DNA of 64,000 bases from Pseudomicrostroma phylloplanum (Eukaryota; Basidiomycota; Exobasidiomycetes; Microstromatales): NCBI GenBank assembly GCA_039545275.1, contig BCHS01000001.1, positions 503,579 to 567,578 on the forward strand. The letters run 5' to 3'. Shown piece after piece: positions 1 to 10,286 of the stretch (position 1 is the first letter of the stretch; every line of letters starts with the position of its first letter). A program made the position numbers and the translations under genes. Below the pieces are notes generated by a model, which was not told where the DNA came from, ran no database searches, and worked only from the letters and a program-made list of their open reading frames with translations.

Positions 1-1247
1 CGGCTCCGGATTTCCGGACCTTTGAGGAGCTGCAGCGCTTCTTCGTCGACGAGTCTGCCCAGCTCCTTGAGGATATTGCTCGGTTTGAGGCTGCAGATCA
101 AGGGAGTGGGGATGGCTCGGAAGGGTCCAACGGCAAGGCTGGCGGTGGACTCGAGGATGTAGAGCCGATGGAGAGGGTCTTCTGCTTCCCCTTTGACTTC
201 AGCAGACCTAACGCCGTGCTCAAGGTCAAGGGCGGGGCAGCAACTGGCTCCGAGACAGCCGTCGGAGACGCAGAGACGACCAAAGTAAGCACCACGGCGC
301 AAGAGCGGCGCTTTGTGGTGACGCTCGTAGATGCGCCTCTACCGCCTTCTCAATCAGAGGGGACCGAAGGACTCCCCTCATCCGATCAAGAGGGAGCAGC
401 CACGAGCACATCGCACGTCCCTGCCTCGCTGGAGGCCTCCTCGGCCGTGGGTGTACAGACATGGGCAGCCTCAATCGTCCTCTCTGACCTCCTGGTCACA
501 CGACCTAGGGAGATCCACCGCCGGCTGCACGAGTCACGGCCATCGAGGCCTCTGCAGGTCGCCGAGCTGGGCGCGGGCACTGGTCTCGTGGGAATAGTCT
601 GCGCTCAGCTCCTCTCCTCTTCATTGGCAACCTCGACCCTGTCCGAGGCCGAGGGGGAGAGGCACGTCGTCACCCTGACGGACTACCACCCTCGTGTGCT
701 GGAGAACCTGCGCAGGAATGTAGACGCTAATCGACCGGGTCTCTCGGCGAGGGTGGAGCTGAGCGTCGAAGCGCTCGACTGGTCTCTCTACCACCACCCG
801 ACCGAGGGCGAGTGCGCTGGCGGGAATGTCGGCTCCAAGCAGTTCTCTCTGCCTCCTGCATCTGTACCTGCTGCTGGGCACGACCCCCCGTACGACCTCC
901 TCCTGGCTGCAGACGTAGTCTATGCCCCCGAACACGCCGCCTGGCTCTATGCGACCATGTCCTACCTCCTGTCCCGGACGAGGAGCGCAAGAGCGCACGT
1001 CCTGAATGCGCGCCGCTCCGAGGGGAGGTTTGGCGAGTGGGGGCTCGTGGAGGGTACGGATAGAGTTTTTGGGCAGGTCGTCGAGGAGATGGAAGGGGCG
1101 CAATGGGAGGAGGAGAAGGGAGAGGATGGGAAGGTGGGAGAAGAGGCGAGATTGAGGGTGCTGCGCAGGGTGGAGTTGCCGAAAGTCAAGGGACTGGGCA
1201 GGTCTGACGAGAGAGGTCATATCTGGTGGACGTTAGGGTGGCGATAG
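1..1247 (+). CDS. METTL21/EFM-like protein lysine methyltransferase, 5' truncated
   Basis: Class I SAM-dependent methyltransferase of the METTL21/EFM (family 16) group, whose members methylate lysines on elongation factors or chaperones. The frame is open from base 3 with no stop before the first internal ATG at 168, so the true start lies upstream of the window. Visible motifs are VQTWAAS ahead of the fold, the SAM-binding motif I VAELGAGTGLVGI, the acidic post-I segment LTDYHPRVLENLRRN, and DLLLAADVVYAPEH, which corresponds to the D-x-x-Y region typical of this family. The N-terminal FRTFEELQRFF segment and the Ser/Gly-rich linker resemble fungal Efm2-like proteins, but I cannot fix the substrate. 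The stop is TAG at 1245-1247. The next gene converges on it with a gap of about 95 bases. Confidence 0.8.
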   Translation, partial: APDFRTFEELQRFFVDESAQLLEDIARFEAADQGSGDGSEGSNGKAGGGLEDVEPMERVFCFPFDFSRPNAVLKVKGGAATGSETAVGDAETTKVSTTAQERRFVVTLVDAPLPPSQSEGTEGLPSSDQEGAATSTSHVPASLEASSAVGVQTWAASIVLSDLLVTRPREIHRRLHESRPSRPLQVAELGAGTGLVGIVCAQLLSSSLATSTLSEAEGERHVVTLTDYHPRVLENLRRNVDANRPGLSARVELSVEALDWSLYHHPTEGECAGGNVGSKQFSLPPASVPAAGHDPPYDLLLAADVVYAPEHAAWLYATMSYLLSRTRSARAHVLNARRSEGRFGEWGLVEGTDRVFGQVVEEMEGAQWEEEKGEDGKVGEEARLRVLRRVELPKVKGLGRSDERGHIWWTLGWR

Positions 1248-1341
1248 TGCTCAACTCTGTAGATACAAGGGTCATGCAATGTACAACAGCGTTATACTCT
1301 GTTCTTCAGACTGTGCGTACCGAATGCAAGCACCTCGCTCC

Positions 1342-2844
1342 TCACGCAGCCACCGGTTTCCTCCCTCCTCCACCACTCCCTCCCCTCTTCTTTGTCCCTC
1401 CTCCTCCTCCCCTGCCTCCTCTCCTCGGCAGATCTCTCGTGCGATGCTCCCTCAACTCCTCCCTCTCCATCCCCTCGTGCGCCTGCACCCAGCACTCCGA
1501 GCAATACACGTCGCCCATGCATCCTTCGTCCTCCGGGTCGCGAGGGGAGAAACAGCTGAGCGTGGGAGGTGCGGAGCAGATGGAGCAGAACGTCTCCTCC
1601 TCCTCTTCTTCTTCTTCTTTTCCTGCGTGGGGCGGTTTGGAGACGCTACTGGGAACAGAGGGAAACCCGTCGAGGCTCCGCTCAGAGGGCTCGTCTAGTC
1701 TGCGCACGTCTAGCTCCCGTCCGACAAGCCGGCGGAAGGGCGCGAGGTCTAGATCGGCGGGCAGGTCGTTGTGTGCTGGACCGAGGCTGGGATGTACAGC
1801 AGGTCCCGACGAGGGCGCCGAGGGCTCGGAAGGAAGGCTTGGCTCAGAGCGCGGCACTGAGGGAAGGGAGAGGGCCGCGAATGGGTCACGACTGCCCGAG
1901 ACGCTGGCGGTGTCGCTATCGTCGGACGTGTAGGCGGGTGGAGGGGAAGAGGATGAAGAGCGTGCGGGTGGAGAGGTGGGTCCTTGCTCTGCGAAGGTCG
2001 CTTCCCTTGCTGGCCGCAACGCGCTAAAGCGGGCAATGAGAGCGTCTACCTCGTCTTGAATCTCGTCCGTCTCTGGCTCTGGCTCCTCTCGCCGACTTGA
2101 GCTAGGCGGGGCCTCTCTCTGTGGCCGGCTTGGGCCTCGAGGTGAAGAAGAGCTGGCCTCCTCCTGCTGGTCCATCTCGACGACCGGAGCTCGCCGCCGG
2201 CTGACGTCCTCACCGAGCGCTTCAGCCAGATCGTCTGCTAAATCGGCTGAGTTGTCCTCGGCGCCTGATCCGTCTCCCGTCGGTCCGATGCTCCCTTGGC
2301 TTCTGAGTCGCGAGGAAGACCCACGAGTGAGAATGGGCTTGCTCCGTTGTCCATTAATCGAGGTGAGCGGCTTCGAAGCGGCAGCGCTGGGCGAGGAGGA
2401 TGACGAGGGCGCGGAGCTCTGAAGTAGCGCCGCCTGGCCCAGCACGCCCTCAGATTCTCGCAAGAGCTTGGAGGTCTCCCGCTGTGAGGGAGCAGGCGGC
2501 AGCGAGGCTTCTACTCCTCGACTTTCCAGTCCTTCCACCTCCGCTGGATCTGCCTCCTCTTCATCCTCTCCACTGCTGAGACCAGTGTCCCGCTCCAGCT
2601 GCACCTCGTCCCGTGTAAGACAGATCAGCTGCTCTACTTCATCATTCTGTACAATGTTATCGGCGGCAGTGATGTTCTCGCTGTTTTTCGTAAGACTTGC
2701 GGAAGGCTGCCGAAGTGTCGTGCGGGTTGCAACAAAAGCAGGAGCGGCAGCCGGAGCTGAGGGCGCAGCTGGACTAGCAGGAGCCTTGGGCTTTTGGGCT
2801 GCTTCTCTGATCGTTCTGAGACGCTCTGAGAGAGACTGTGACAT
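1342..2844 (-). CDS. ANCHR/ZFYVE19-like zinc-finger protein
   Basis: Intronless, 500 residues. Most of the protein is low-complexity Ser/Pro/Glu. Two parts are informative: a short helical stretch DEVDALIARFSALR near the middle, which resembles the leucine-rich helix found in ANCHR proteins, and a C-terminal Cys/His cluster near residues 415-455 (FCSICSAPPTLSC, then VYCSECWVQAHE) that fits the B-box-like zinc finger of ANCHR/ZFYVE19. Animal ANCHR acts in the abscission (NoCut) checkpoint at the midbody. A fungal role is inference. A GAA/GAG run encodes about ten consecutive glutamates just before the zinc finger. The extreme C-terminus is Gly/Arg/Lys-rich. No FYVE domain is seen at the N-terminus, so only the C-terminal half of the animal protein is matched. 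Confidence 0.65.
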   Translation of the reverse strand: MSQSLSERLRTIREAAQKPKAPASPAAPSAPAAAPAFVATRTTLRQPSASLTKNSENITAADNIVQNDEVEQLICLTRDEVQLERDTGLSSGEDEEEADPAEVEGLESRGVEASLPPAPSQRETSKLLRESEGVLGQAALLQSSAPSSSSSPSAAASKPLTSINGQRSKPILTRGSSSRLRSQGSIGPTGDGSGAEDNSADLADDLAEALGEDVSRRRAPVVEMDQQEEASSSSPRGPSRPQREAPPSSSRREEPEPETDEIQDEVDALIARFSALRPAREATFAEQGPTSPPARSSSSSPPPAYTSDDSDTASVSGSRDPFAALSLPSVPRSEPSLPSEPSAPSSGPAVHPSLGPAHNDLPADLDLAPFRRLVGRELDVRRLDEPSERSLDGFPSVPSSVSKPPHAGKEEEEEEEETFCSICSAPPTLSCFSPRDPEDEGCMGDVYCSECWVQAHEGMEREELREHRTRDLPRRGGRGGGGGTKKRGGSGGGGRKPVAA

Positions 2845-3106
2845 GCCGCAACGCTTCGCTGGGTACGACTGACGCTACAAAAGTGAGATGGTAGCGAGGA
2901 GAGAGTAGCGGCATTAAGCATGGTGCATTCACGTAGGGTGGCTTGTGCTCCTCTGTCCCACTTCCGTTCCTCGATGCTGCTTGCTTACGTAAGACCAACA
3001 CTGGCCGTGCATCTTATTGCTGCCTCGGTCCTTCCGTGTCCGCCGGTACCGCACCATACCGTACCACTTTACTCCAGCTCAATCCTCCGTCCTTGCCTGG
3101 GCAGTG

Positions 3107-4465
3107 ATGACGAACCCATCGCCCTCCACCTCATCAGCAGCTCCTGCTGGCGGTGTACAGCAGCCGAACTTCCGATCCATCTTTGGGACAGACCCGCTGG
3201 ATGAATTCACTTGCTTCGTCGGTGGTTGGCTGTATGTAGCTGCCCAGGGAGGGGACGTCCTGGATGACTTGCGAGGCGTAGAGGCCGAGATCGAGGTGAG
3301 AGACGGGCGCGAGCGAAGCAAAAACCCATGTGGATTGAAGTGACTAAGGTTCTGGGCCGGCTGCCATGATCCCACCTCTCATTCTAGCTCGAGGCCAAGA
3401 TCGGGACGCTGATCGATACTAGGACGGGTATGAGGGTACAGCTGCCCGTGGCTAATGAGACGAGTGAGTCTAAAATCCTCATGCATACTCATAGCAGCTC
3501 CGGAGCTGATCTCCATCTGCCTTTGTGCTGCCAGTTCTCTCCGACACATCCAACATCCGCTTCGAGTCAAACATGACAACGGAGCAACACCGTCACTACA
3601 ACAATCTCCTCAATTCTCTCGTGCGCCCCTCTCCCGAGCGACCAAAAGTAGCCTACAAGCGACACAACGAGATCGACTACTTCTTCCCCTCTTCATCGTC
3701 TTCTCAAAGCAACGGTGGTAGAGGTGGTGGAGGGAGGGAAAAGATCAGGGTGACGAGGGAGGCGGAGAGTCTGAGAACCAAGGAGAAGGGGAGTGTGATC
3801 AAGAGGAGGCTGGCAAATCTGGAGGTGTACTGCCCGAATAGGGCGTTTGATTATCGGATCAGCGTCAATCTGGAAATCCAGAGTGAGTCGAAGCGCGCGC
3901 AGAGCGACACACCTGCTTTGAAGAGACACTGACCTTTCGATGGATACTCCACGGCAGCCCCGGAGCCTTCCTCGTCCGAGACGCACGACTTCTACAGGGA
4001 AAAGAATCGACTCTCCTACACTCATCCGGGGATGAGAATCGACCTGACGCAGGTGAAGGTGCCTCCGCAAGGCGCCGGAGAGGTGAGTCGAGTGGACTTG
4101 GCATCAAGCACGGACGGCTCCTCGCATCCTTTCCCCGTCCTTCCTTCCCCTCACACTCCCTCATTGCCCCGCGTCGACCCCTCCAGCCCACCCTGCAGCA
4201 CGAGCTAGAAGTCGAGCTCCTACCCCCACCAAGCTCCGCCCCCTCCTACCCCTTCACCCTCCTCACACCACAAGCCAGCTCCCTCTCCTCTCCCCCCGTC
4301 CTCCACTCTCGGGGAGGAGGATCCGGAGGAGCAGCCCAAATGAATGGAGCAGCGGGAGGACAGGATTGGACCGAGTACGAGGATGTGATTGATCGATTCT
4401 TGAATGATGTCAGGATGCTGATTAGGAATGCGGGCGGAGCTGGGCCTGGGGCGGGCGGGGGATAG
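3107..4465 (+). CDS. CET1: mRNA 5'-triphosphatase, capping enzyme beta subunit (Cet1)
   Basis: RNA 5'-triphosphatase of the fungal metal-dependent tunnel family, which removes the gamma phosphate from nascent pre-mRNA as the first capping step in the nucleus. Five exons: 3107-3295, 3388-3463, 3535-3882, 3958-4082, 4187-4465 (338 residues). Splicing joins the strand-1 glutamate motif across intron 1 as AEIE plus LEAKIGTLIDTRTG, matching motif A. Motif C appears as HELEVELL in exon 5. Other family landmarks are RISVNLE, NRLSYTH and the C-terminal DRFLNDVRMLIRN. All four introns are GT-AG with phases that keep the frame, and the stop is TAG. The protein is short for the family because it lacks the long N-terminal guanylyltransferase-binding extension of yeast Cet1. 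Confidence 0.9.
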
Positions 4466-4650
4466 TGAGTGGAGTGGAAAGGTGGGAGGGACCAGAGATC
4501 AGAGGAACGTAACGTAAAGGGGAATCTCAAATTATATCCACTCGTCGATGTCGATGTGTCCAAAAGGCAATTTAAAAGCAGTCGTCACCTTCTACTCTGT
4601 ACGGTCGTCCCCCGCTCACCGACCCTCTCTGCGCCTCAGACTTCTTTCCC

Positions 4651-6597
4651 TCAACAAGGCTGCAGCACGCGAAGCAGCTCCTTCTCCCACTCCTTCAATT
4701 CCGGACCTTCCTCCTGCACATCTCCTTCCTTAGCTGCCTTGTTTCCATCGCCCTCCACTCCCTCTGCAATTCCACCACCACCCCCGGCCATCTTCCGCCG
4801 GAAATTGCGAGCATTCGGATCACTCTCTTTGCTCTGCTCTTCGAGGGCATAGAGGAAGAGGGACCAGGGCAGACAGGGTAGGGGCTCTGCTTCTGGTGCG
4901 GGGTCCACTGCTACCTCTGCGACGTCCATTGGCTGATCTGTAGAGGTTGCGGGAGCGGGGGCGGGAGCGGCTGAAGATCCTTCGGCTTCTCCTAGCATGT
5001 CTTCTAGCACTAGTGCCGAGGAAGCGAGCTTTTCGGCCGGGTCTGTCGCTGTATCTGCTGCAGAGGTACAAGCCTCTGTTCCAGCCTCTACCGAAGCCTC
5101 TGCTCCAGCCTCTACCGAAGCCTCTCCCTGTCCCTCTCCTTGGCCCACCGGCGGCGCATCCACCTCCTCTTCCCCTTTCTTCTCCCTCACGGGATCAGGC
5201 GCACAAGGCACTCCCCACTCTCCCTGTCTCACCCGCCTCAACTCGACGACGTGCGCGGCACTATTGCATGCCTGACCCACGTCGTGCACGATGGTCCGTA
5301 CATAGGTGCCAGAGGAGACGGTCATGCGCAGCTTGAAGGCGGCGGCGGAGAGGTGTGACTCGGGATCTAGAGGAGCGGAACTTGAGGGTTCTGAGGGAGC
5401 AGTTGGAGGAGGAGGCGGAGTGGACGTTGAGGCCTCTGCCGAAGCTTCTTGAGGTGCTGCTGCCGTCGTGGAGGAGGAGGGGCCTGCTCCCGGCCGTGGA
5501 CCTGTAGCAGTCGTACTGCTTCCGCCCGTACTCTTGTCAACGATCTCCTTGACCCTTCCCAACAACGCCTTCTCCTCTGCCGTCACCTCCTTATGCGGCG
5601 CGATGAATGGGTGCTCTCCTCCTTTAAGCCAATCATCGCACTCCATGTGTACAATCTCAATCTCCCTCGCCTCAATAGGGCGGGGAAGCTCCAGTCCCTG
5701 TCTTGCATAGTCAAACAACCTCTTGCCGTCCATCTTGACGGCCGAGTAGATGGGCGGGTACTGCAGCAGCGGGCCGGTAAAGTAGGGTAAGAGGGAGTGC
5801 ACCATTTCTTCTGTGACGTGCGAGTGGGGCGCACGCGTCATCACCGGATCCTGCGAGTCGTAGCTCGTGGTGGCGGTGCCTAGTAGACCGGTCGTCTCGT
5901 ACGTCTTTGCGCAGTCTAGGTACTTTTGCAGCTGCTTCGTACCGCTCCCTAGCCCGATCACCAGTACCCCCGAGGCAAGCGGGTCAAGGGTTCCTCCCTG
6001 CCCGATCTTGGGAGGAGCAGCTTTACCCTTGAGGTTCTTCTTGCCTCCCGCGGGACGCCAGGCGTTGCCTCCATTGCCCTCGGGTAGGGTACCGTCTGGG
6101 TTGCGGAAGAGGGGAGAGTAGGCTAAGAGGTCCTTGAGGGAGTCGAGGAGCTCCATGCACGTCTTGCCCGAGGGCTTGTCGATGGCGAAGACGCCGTTCA
6201 GGGGGCGCGATGCAAGAGAGCCGGGGATGTGTCCTGGATGTTGCGGATTGGTAGCTGTTGGCCCACGCCCATTGCGATTGCCGCTCCCGCCGTCGCTGCC
6301 GCCTTGATAACCTCCTCTTCCTCCACCTCGATTAGAACCTCCGCCTCTACCTCGCCCATTGCTGTTCCCACCACGACCGGCAGGATTGAATCGGCCCGCA
6401 CCTCCTCTTTGTGACTGCAACTTGCTTTTGCTTCCCAGCGTAGGCGGTGCGCCGGAGAGATCAGGCATCTCGGAGAAGGTGGTGGAGGTAGATGTCGAGA
6501 AGGAGTGGAGGGCAAGGTGCCTCTGGGTGGGTAGGGGCAGAGAAGAACAGGATGCTGTGAAGAGTATAGCTGGCTGCCGACGCAGGGTACCGAGCAT
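4651..6597 (-). CDS. PUS4: tRNA pseudouridine-55 synthase (TruB/Pus4 family)
   Basis: Pseudouridine synthase of the TruB family, which makes pseudouridine-55 in the T-loop of cytosolic and mitochondrial tRNA. I start it at the ATG at 6597, giving 648 residues. The first 45 residues (MLGTLRRQPAILF..., Arg/Ser-rich, almost no acidic residues) look like a mitochondrial targeting sequence. Catalytic landmarks are GVFAIDKPSGKTCMELL, the active-site block GQGGTLDPLASGVLVIGLG with its Asp, KTYETTGLLG and PPIYSAVKMDGKRLF. A Gly/Arg/Asn-rich RGG-like stretch precedes the catalytic core. A long low-complexity Ser/Thr/Pro insert splits the core from the SSGTYVRTIVHDVGQ motif. The acidic C-terminal tail contains degenerate repeats of EASVEAG type. 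It shares a 279-base divergent promoter with HOT13. Confidence 0.9.
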   Translation of the reverse strand: MLGTLRRQPAILFTASCSSLPLPTQRHLALHSFSTSTSTTFSEMPDLSGAPPTLGSKSKLQSQRGGAGRFNPAGRGGNSNGRGRGGGSNRGGGRGGYQGGSDGGSGNRNGRGPTATNPQHPGHIPGSLASRPLNGVFAIDKPSGKTCMELLDSLKDLLAYSPLFRNPDGTLPEGNGGNAWRPAGGKKNLKGKAAPPKIGQGGTLDPLASGVLVIGLGSGTKQLQKYLDCAKTYETTGLLGTATTSYDSQDPVMTRAPHSHVTEEMVHSLLPYFTGPLLQYPPIYSAVKMDGKRLFDYARQGLELPRPIEAREIEIVHMECDDWLKGGEHPFIAPHKEVTAEEKALLGRVKEIVDKSTGGSSTTATGPRPGAGPSSSTTAAAPQEASAEASTSTPPPPPTAPSEPSSSAPLDPESHLSAAAFKLRMTVSSGTYVRTIVHDVGQACNSAAHVVELRRVRQGEWGVPCAPDPVREKKGEEEVDAPPVGQGEGQGEASVEAGAEASVEAGTEACTSAADTATDPAEKLASSALVLEDMLGEAEGSSAAPAPAPATSTDQPMDVAEVAVDPAPEAEPLPCLPWSLFLYALEEQSKESDPNARNFRRKMAGGGGGIAEGVEGDGNKAAKEGDVQEEGPELKEWEKELLRVLQPC

Positions 6598-6876
6598 AAG
6601 TTGCAAGGCAGGGAATAGTGGATGAAGCAGCAGTAATGGTGACCTTCTGTCAGTGGCTTCTGTCAGTATCAGGTAGGAAAGCGTAGAGGAAATGTAAAGT
6701 GCTTCCGCCGGGAAGAAGTGAAATCTGAACTGAAGCTGCGACGCGGAAACGCGCAAATTCAAATCCCGACCAGGAAGGCACACGGCAGAGCGTCGTACGG
6801 AACTGACAAGAAAGGAGGCCAGTCATTCCAAAGACCAACACCTCCCACCAAGATCATACGCAAAGGGTAGACCATC

Positions 6877-7782
6877 ATGTGGTGAGTAGCGACCTTGTCG
6901 AGCTGTACGAGCACATTGCTGAGCATGCCCACCATTGCTCTCTATCCCTCCCAGCAAGCACATCCTCAACGCCCAGGTCACCGTGCGTGCACCATGCTGC
7001 CAACGCTTCTTCGACGTGAGTTGAACCGGGCGCCAATATTAGACAAGTCCATTCCAAGCTGACCCCTGTCACTCTCCCCGCATCTTCCGCTCTCTTCTCC
7101 TTGCATCCCAGTGTCCACAATGCCACGCCGAATCTTCCGACCACCCCCTGCGGAAAACTACAGAGATGGCCTTTGTGTGTAAAGCATGCAAGCGTGCCTT
7201 CCGCAAGGACCTCAGTGTCTTCGAGGAGTCGGACGAGTACTGTCCTTGGTGTGATAACTGCTATGTGAGTAGAAAGAGGGCTTCAGAGAGGTGCAGCTTG
7301 TAGGAGAAGAGGAGGAGAAGAGAGCTGACGGCAGATCTCCTTCTGCGTACCTACCTACCCAACCCTTCCCTCATTCCTACCAGGTCATCTCCGCAAAGAC
7401 CTCGCAGCGTCGTCCACCACCGCCAGCAGACGCAGCCGAGCACGACGAAGAGGGCTCTGTATCCTCGTCTTCTACCTCTCAACCAAACCCACTCGACGCC
7501 CGACACGACTCCTCCCTATATGAAGCCCTCGACCCACGTATCCGGTACGATCCCCGCCATGATTTCCACACTACCGACACGCGTGCCACGGAGGGCGGGG
7601 AGAGGGTGGATGTGGGTGGGCTGAGGGGAGTGGTGGAGGGAAAGGCAATGAGGGAGAGGGAGACGCAGAGGAGGGTCGAGGAGTTGATGCAGATGGCTGG
7701 TGCTGGTGCTGGTGGGGCGGGGGCAGGAGCAGGACCAGGGGGAGGATTTCAACATATTGATGATGAATTGGATTGGAGCTGA
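6877..7782 (+). CDS. HOT13: CHY-type zinc-finger protein, Hot13-like
   Basis: Small CHY zinc-finger protein, 205 residues, four exons: 6877-6881 (only five coding bases), 6955-7015, 7112-7264, 7384-7782. The spliced N-terminus begins MCKHILNAQ. The Cys/His ligands follow in order as CKH, CCQRFFDCPQCH, FVCKACKRAF and CPWCDNCY, which is the complete CHY finger. In yeast, Hot13 sits in the mitochondrial intermembrane space and keeps Mia40 metal-free during import of small Tim proteins. Other CHY-finger proteins are ubiquitin ligases, but no RING is present here. The C-terminal half is low complexity and Gly/Ala-rich and ends DDELDWS. The five-base first exon is unusual but is required to supply the first Cys. 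Confidence 0.82.
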
Positions 7783-8127
7783 GAGCTGGTCCAGCGGCAG
7801 TCATTCGGCTCTCATGAGATACGGAGAAAGAGAGAGCGTCGTATCCCGGCCGCGCCTCGCCAATGTAACATACCCTATCGAGCCACGCAAGCAGCGCCAA
7901 ACAGTCGGACTGCTTCTTCCTCTTGTGCAAGAAAGACATGCCTATTGGTGATTGGTGGTGGGGAGTCCGTACAATATGAGTGCTACGAGTCGGGGAGAAA
8001 AGTACAACATCGAGACATCTATAAAGGGTCATTCGGCCTGCCCTCTGCTCCGTAGGTCCGCAGGTCCGCAAGCTAAGCTACGCTACTCCACACTCCTAAC
8101 TCTCCGTACTCTGCCTTTTCTGGCTGC

Positions 8128-9957
8128 TCAGGCCTCTGAGGTAGGCTTGGCGCCCAGTCCTCTGGAGTAGAGCATCTGCCTCAGGTCGCCCAGACCCTCG
8201 AGGTTCCCTTGCGCAACGACAGTCGCCTGCCCGCTTCCAAGTCCATAATTCATCTTCTGTCCCTTGCCCTCCTTCTCCGCCGTAGGCCTCAAAACGCGAG
8301 TCGCAACGCGATGCAGACGCGGCAGGTCCACCTGGTCAATCTTCTCGCACATCTCCTCTACGGTGACCTTCTTTCCGTGCACCTGTACCTGGCGACCCAG
8401 GTCCTCTACCTCGACCAGTCGCGACTCGAGTGCCATCATCAGGCTCGACTTTAGCTGGTTGCGCGCCCGGCTCAGCTCGGCAGTGGTGATACCTCCCCTG
8501 AGTGGACCGGTGCAGAGCTCCAGCTGGCGGGCAATGACGTTTCCGATCGAGGCATTGAAGCGCGGCTCGCACGAGGCGGCAATGCCAAACAGGGCTGAAT
8601 CGGAGTAGGAGTGCAAGAAGGCAGAGCAGAAGTCGACGGCATGGTGCGTGTTGAGCACGCCGTACAGCCGAGAGTACATTCCCTTTCCGGGGCCACCAGC
8701 TGAAAAGGAGGAGCCGCCGCCGAGGAGGATCTGGAGCGTGGCGAGAGCATAGATGTCGTCGTCGTGGATGGACACGCCTTCGAATGCTACATAGACGTGG
8801 GTGAATTCTAGATCCTCACGTGGCAGGTAGAGCTCACCACCGGTATACCGTGCTCGAGTCTGAGCTAGGTCAGACGAGGTAGGGAAGCCAGGGATGTCGG
8901 ATAGGTGCGAGGCCGAGGCTTTAGCTGTTGTGGAAAAGTCTGCTGAGGGGTTGTAGCTGCCGGCTGATGAAGGGGAGGTGCTGCCGCTCGACGCGGAGGA
9001 CGAAGAGAAGACCGAAGATGGGCTGCTGCTCCTTGACGAAGACCTCGATGAACTGTCCGTGAGCACAGACTGCTTCGCTGCCGCTCCACCGAAGAACTGC
9101 TCTGATAGCTCTACCAATTGCTCGTGACGCATTCCCGCTCCTGCCACCACAATCCGCTCTGGTGTATACCACTGCTTCATGAAGCTCCTCAAGTTCTCTG
9201 CAGTCATTTGCTCCAGGCTCTCGATTGGGCAGAGAAGCGGGTTGCCTAATGTGTTGTCCTTGTAGGCCACCAAGTGAAGCAGCTCAGGCAGGATCATCTC
9301 CGGCTTGTTCCAGATCTCCTGAATTTCATACGCGGCCGCCTGTCTCTGAGCGTCCAGCTCCTCAGGTAACAGCAGAGGGTGCTGAATGGTATCAGCCAGT
9401 ATCGACAGTACAGCCGGCAGGTCCTGGTTGAACATCGAAGACTGGTACATGATCGTCTCCCTTGAAGACGAGCACATGACGTTCCCTCCCAGCTTCTCAA
9501 TCTCGGAGGTCATCACCTCTGAGGACCGCTGCGAGGTGCTCTTGAAGGCCATCCGGTCGAGCAGATGGCTCACACCGCTCTCTCCGCCTATCCAGGGACG
9601 CTCGTACCGCGAGCCTGTATCCACATAGACGCCCACAGCCGAGAAGTGGCCTGGGGTGCCCTCTGTGGCGACGCGCACGCCATTCGGCAGCGTGGACGTT
9701 TTGATGAGAGAGCCAGTCGAGACTGGCGATGCGGCTGCTGAATACGATCGGAGAGGGAGAGCAGAGCTGACGGGCCCTGCGCGAGGTGTTGAGGGCACCC
9801 TGTAGGAGGAAGGAGGTGTAGCGATAGACCGGTTTGTGGAATTCGGGGTAGACGATGCTGCTGCTGACAGGGCGCGGGCCACACCAGCCGGCGAGAGGCT
9901 GATCTGTCTCGATGGTCCGGCCAAGGATCTACTGAGGAGACTTGTAGTCACCCTCAT
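8128..9957 (-). CDS. MAS2: mitochondrial processing peptidase alpha subunit
   Basis: M16-family subunit of the matrix processing peptidase that removes presequences from imported proteins. It binds substrate, and catalysis lies in the beta subunit. I start at the ATG at 9957 (609 residues) because MRVTTSLLSRSLAGPSRQ is a typical mitochondrial presequence. The open frame extends upstream to 10185 but without such a signal. Conserved features are STLPNGVRVATE, YVDTGSRYE, GVSHLLDRMAFKST (the inactive counterpart of the HxxEH zinc site), the EIEKLGGN segment, and the glycine-rich substrate loop GGGSSFSAGGPGKGMYSRL. A Ser-rich insert of about 50 residues separates the two halves. Divergent from TAF2 with 329 bases between the starts. 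Confidence 0.93.
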   Translation of the reverse strand: MRVTTSLLSRSLAGPSRQISLSPAGVARALSAAASSTPNSTNRSIATPPSSYRVPSTPRAGPVSSALPLRSYSAAASPVSTGSLIKTSTLPNGVRVATEGTPGHFSAVGVYVDTGSRYERPWIGGESGVSHLLDRMAFKSTSQRSSEVMTSEIEKLGGNVMCSSSRETIMYQSSMFNQDLPAVLSILADTIQHPLLLPEELDAQRQAAAYEIQEIWNKPEMILPELLHLVAYKDNTLGNPLLCPIESLEQMTAENLRSFMKQWYTPERIVVAGAGMRHEQLVELSEQFFGGAAAKQSVLTDSSSRSSSRSSSPSSVFSSSSASSGSTSPSSAGSYNPSADFSTTAKASASHLSDIPGFPTSSDLAQTRARYTGGELYLPREDLEFTHVYVAFEGVSIHDDDIYALATLQILLGGGSSFSAGGPGKGMYSRLYGVLNTHHAVDFCSAFLHSYSDSALFGIAASCEPRFNASIGNVIARQLELCTGPLRGGITTAELSRARNQLKSSLMMALESRLVEVEDLGRQVQVHGKKVTVEEMCEKIDQVDLPRLHRVATRVLRPTAEKEGKGQKMNYGLGSGQATVVAQGNLEGLGDLRQMLYSRGLGAKPTSEA

Positions 9958-10286
9958 ATTGGAATGGGCGGTGTAGTAGTAGGGGTAGAGATGTGATGGT
10001 GATGGTTGCGGAATGCTGGGGCTGTGAGCAGTAGCGGGAAATGTCTGGCCCGAGGTGCTCCACGCTCTAAATCTCTCCATCGGAGCCGCGCAGGCGGAGA
10101 CGAGCGACACAGTCGGACCGGCGCCAATGGGAAAGGCATGGCTACTTCCTTCCGCCGCGTACCAGCATAGACCCACTACTACCACCCAACCTCACTTCCG
10201 CCTCACCGCCTCCTCGTTGTCCTCCTGCTGCTGCTCGCCTCACATCATCCCGTCGTGTGGCCTGACGGGTGGCTCACGTCTTGACG
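9958..10286. promoter_or_regulatory. divergent promoter region, MAS2/TAF2
   Basis: Gap of 329 bases between two divergent start codons. It must hold both promoters. It has CT-rich stretches (around 10190-10240) but no TATA box or factor site that I would name. Confidence 0.4.

Noticed and set aside
6598..6783. Upstream extension of PUS4 to 6783
   Set aside because: The extra 62 residues are not conserved-looking, and the downstream ATG at 6597 begins a proper mitochondrial presequence.
9958..10185. Upstream extension of MAS2 to 10185
   Set aside because: The presequence begins at the ATG at 9957, and the extension would bury it 76 residues inside the protein.
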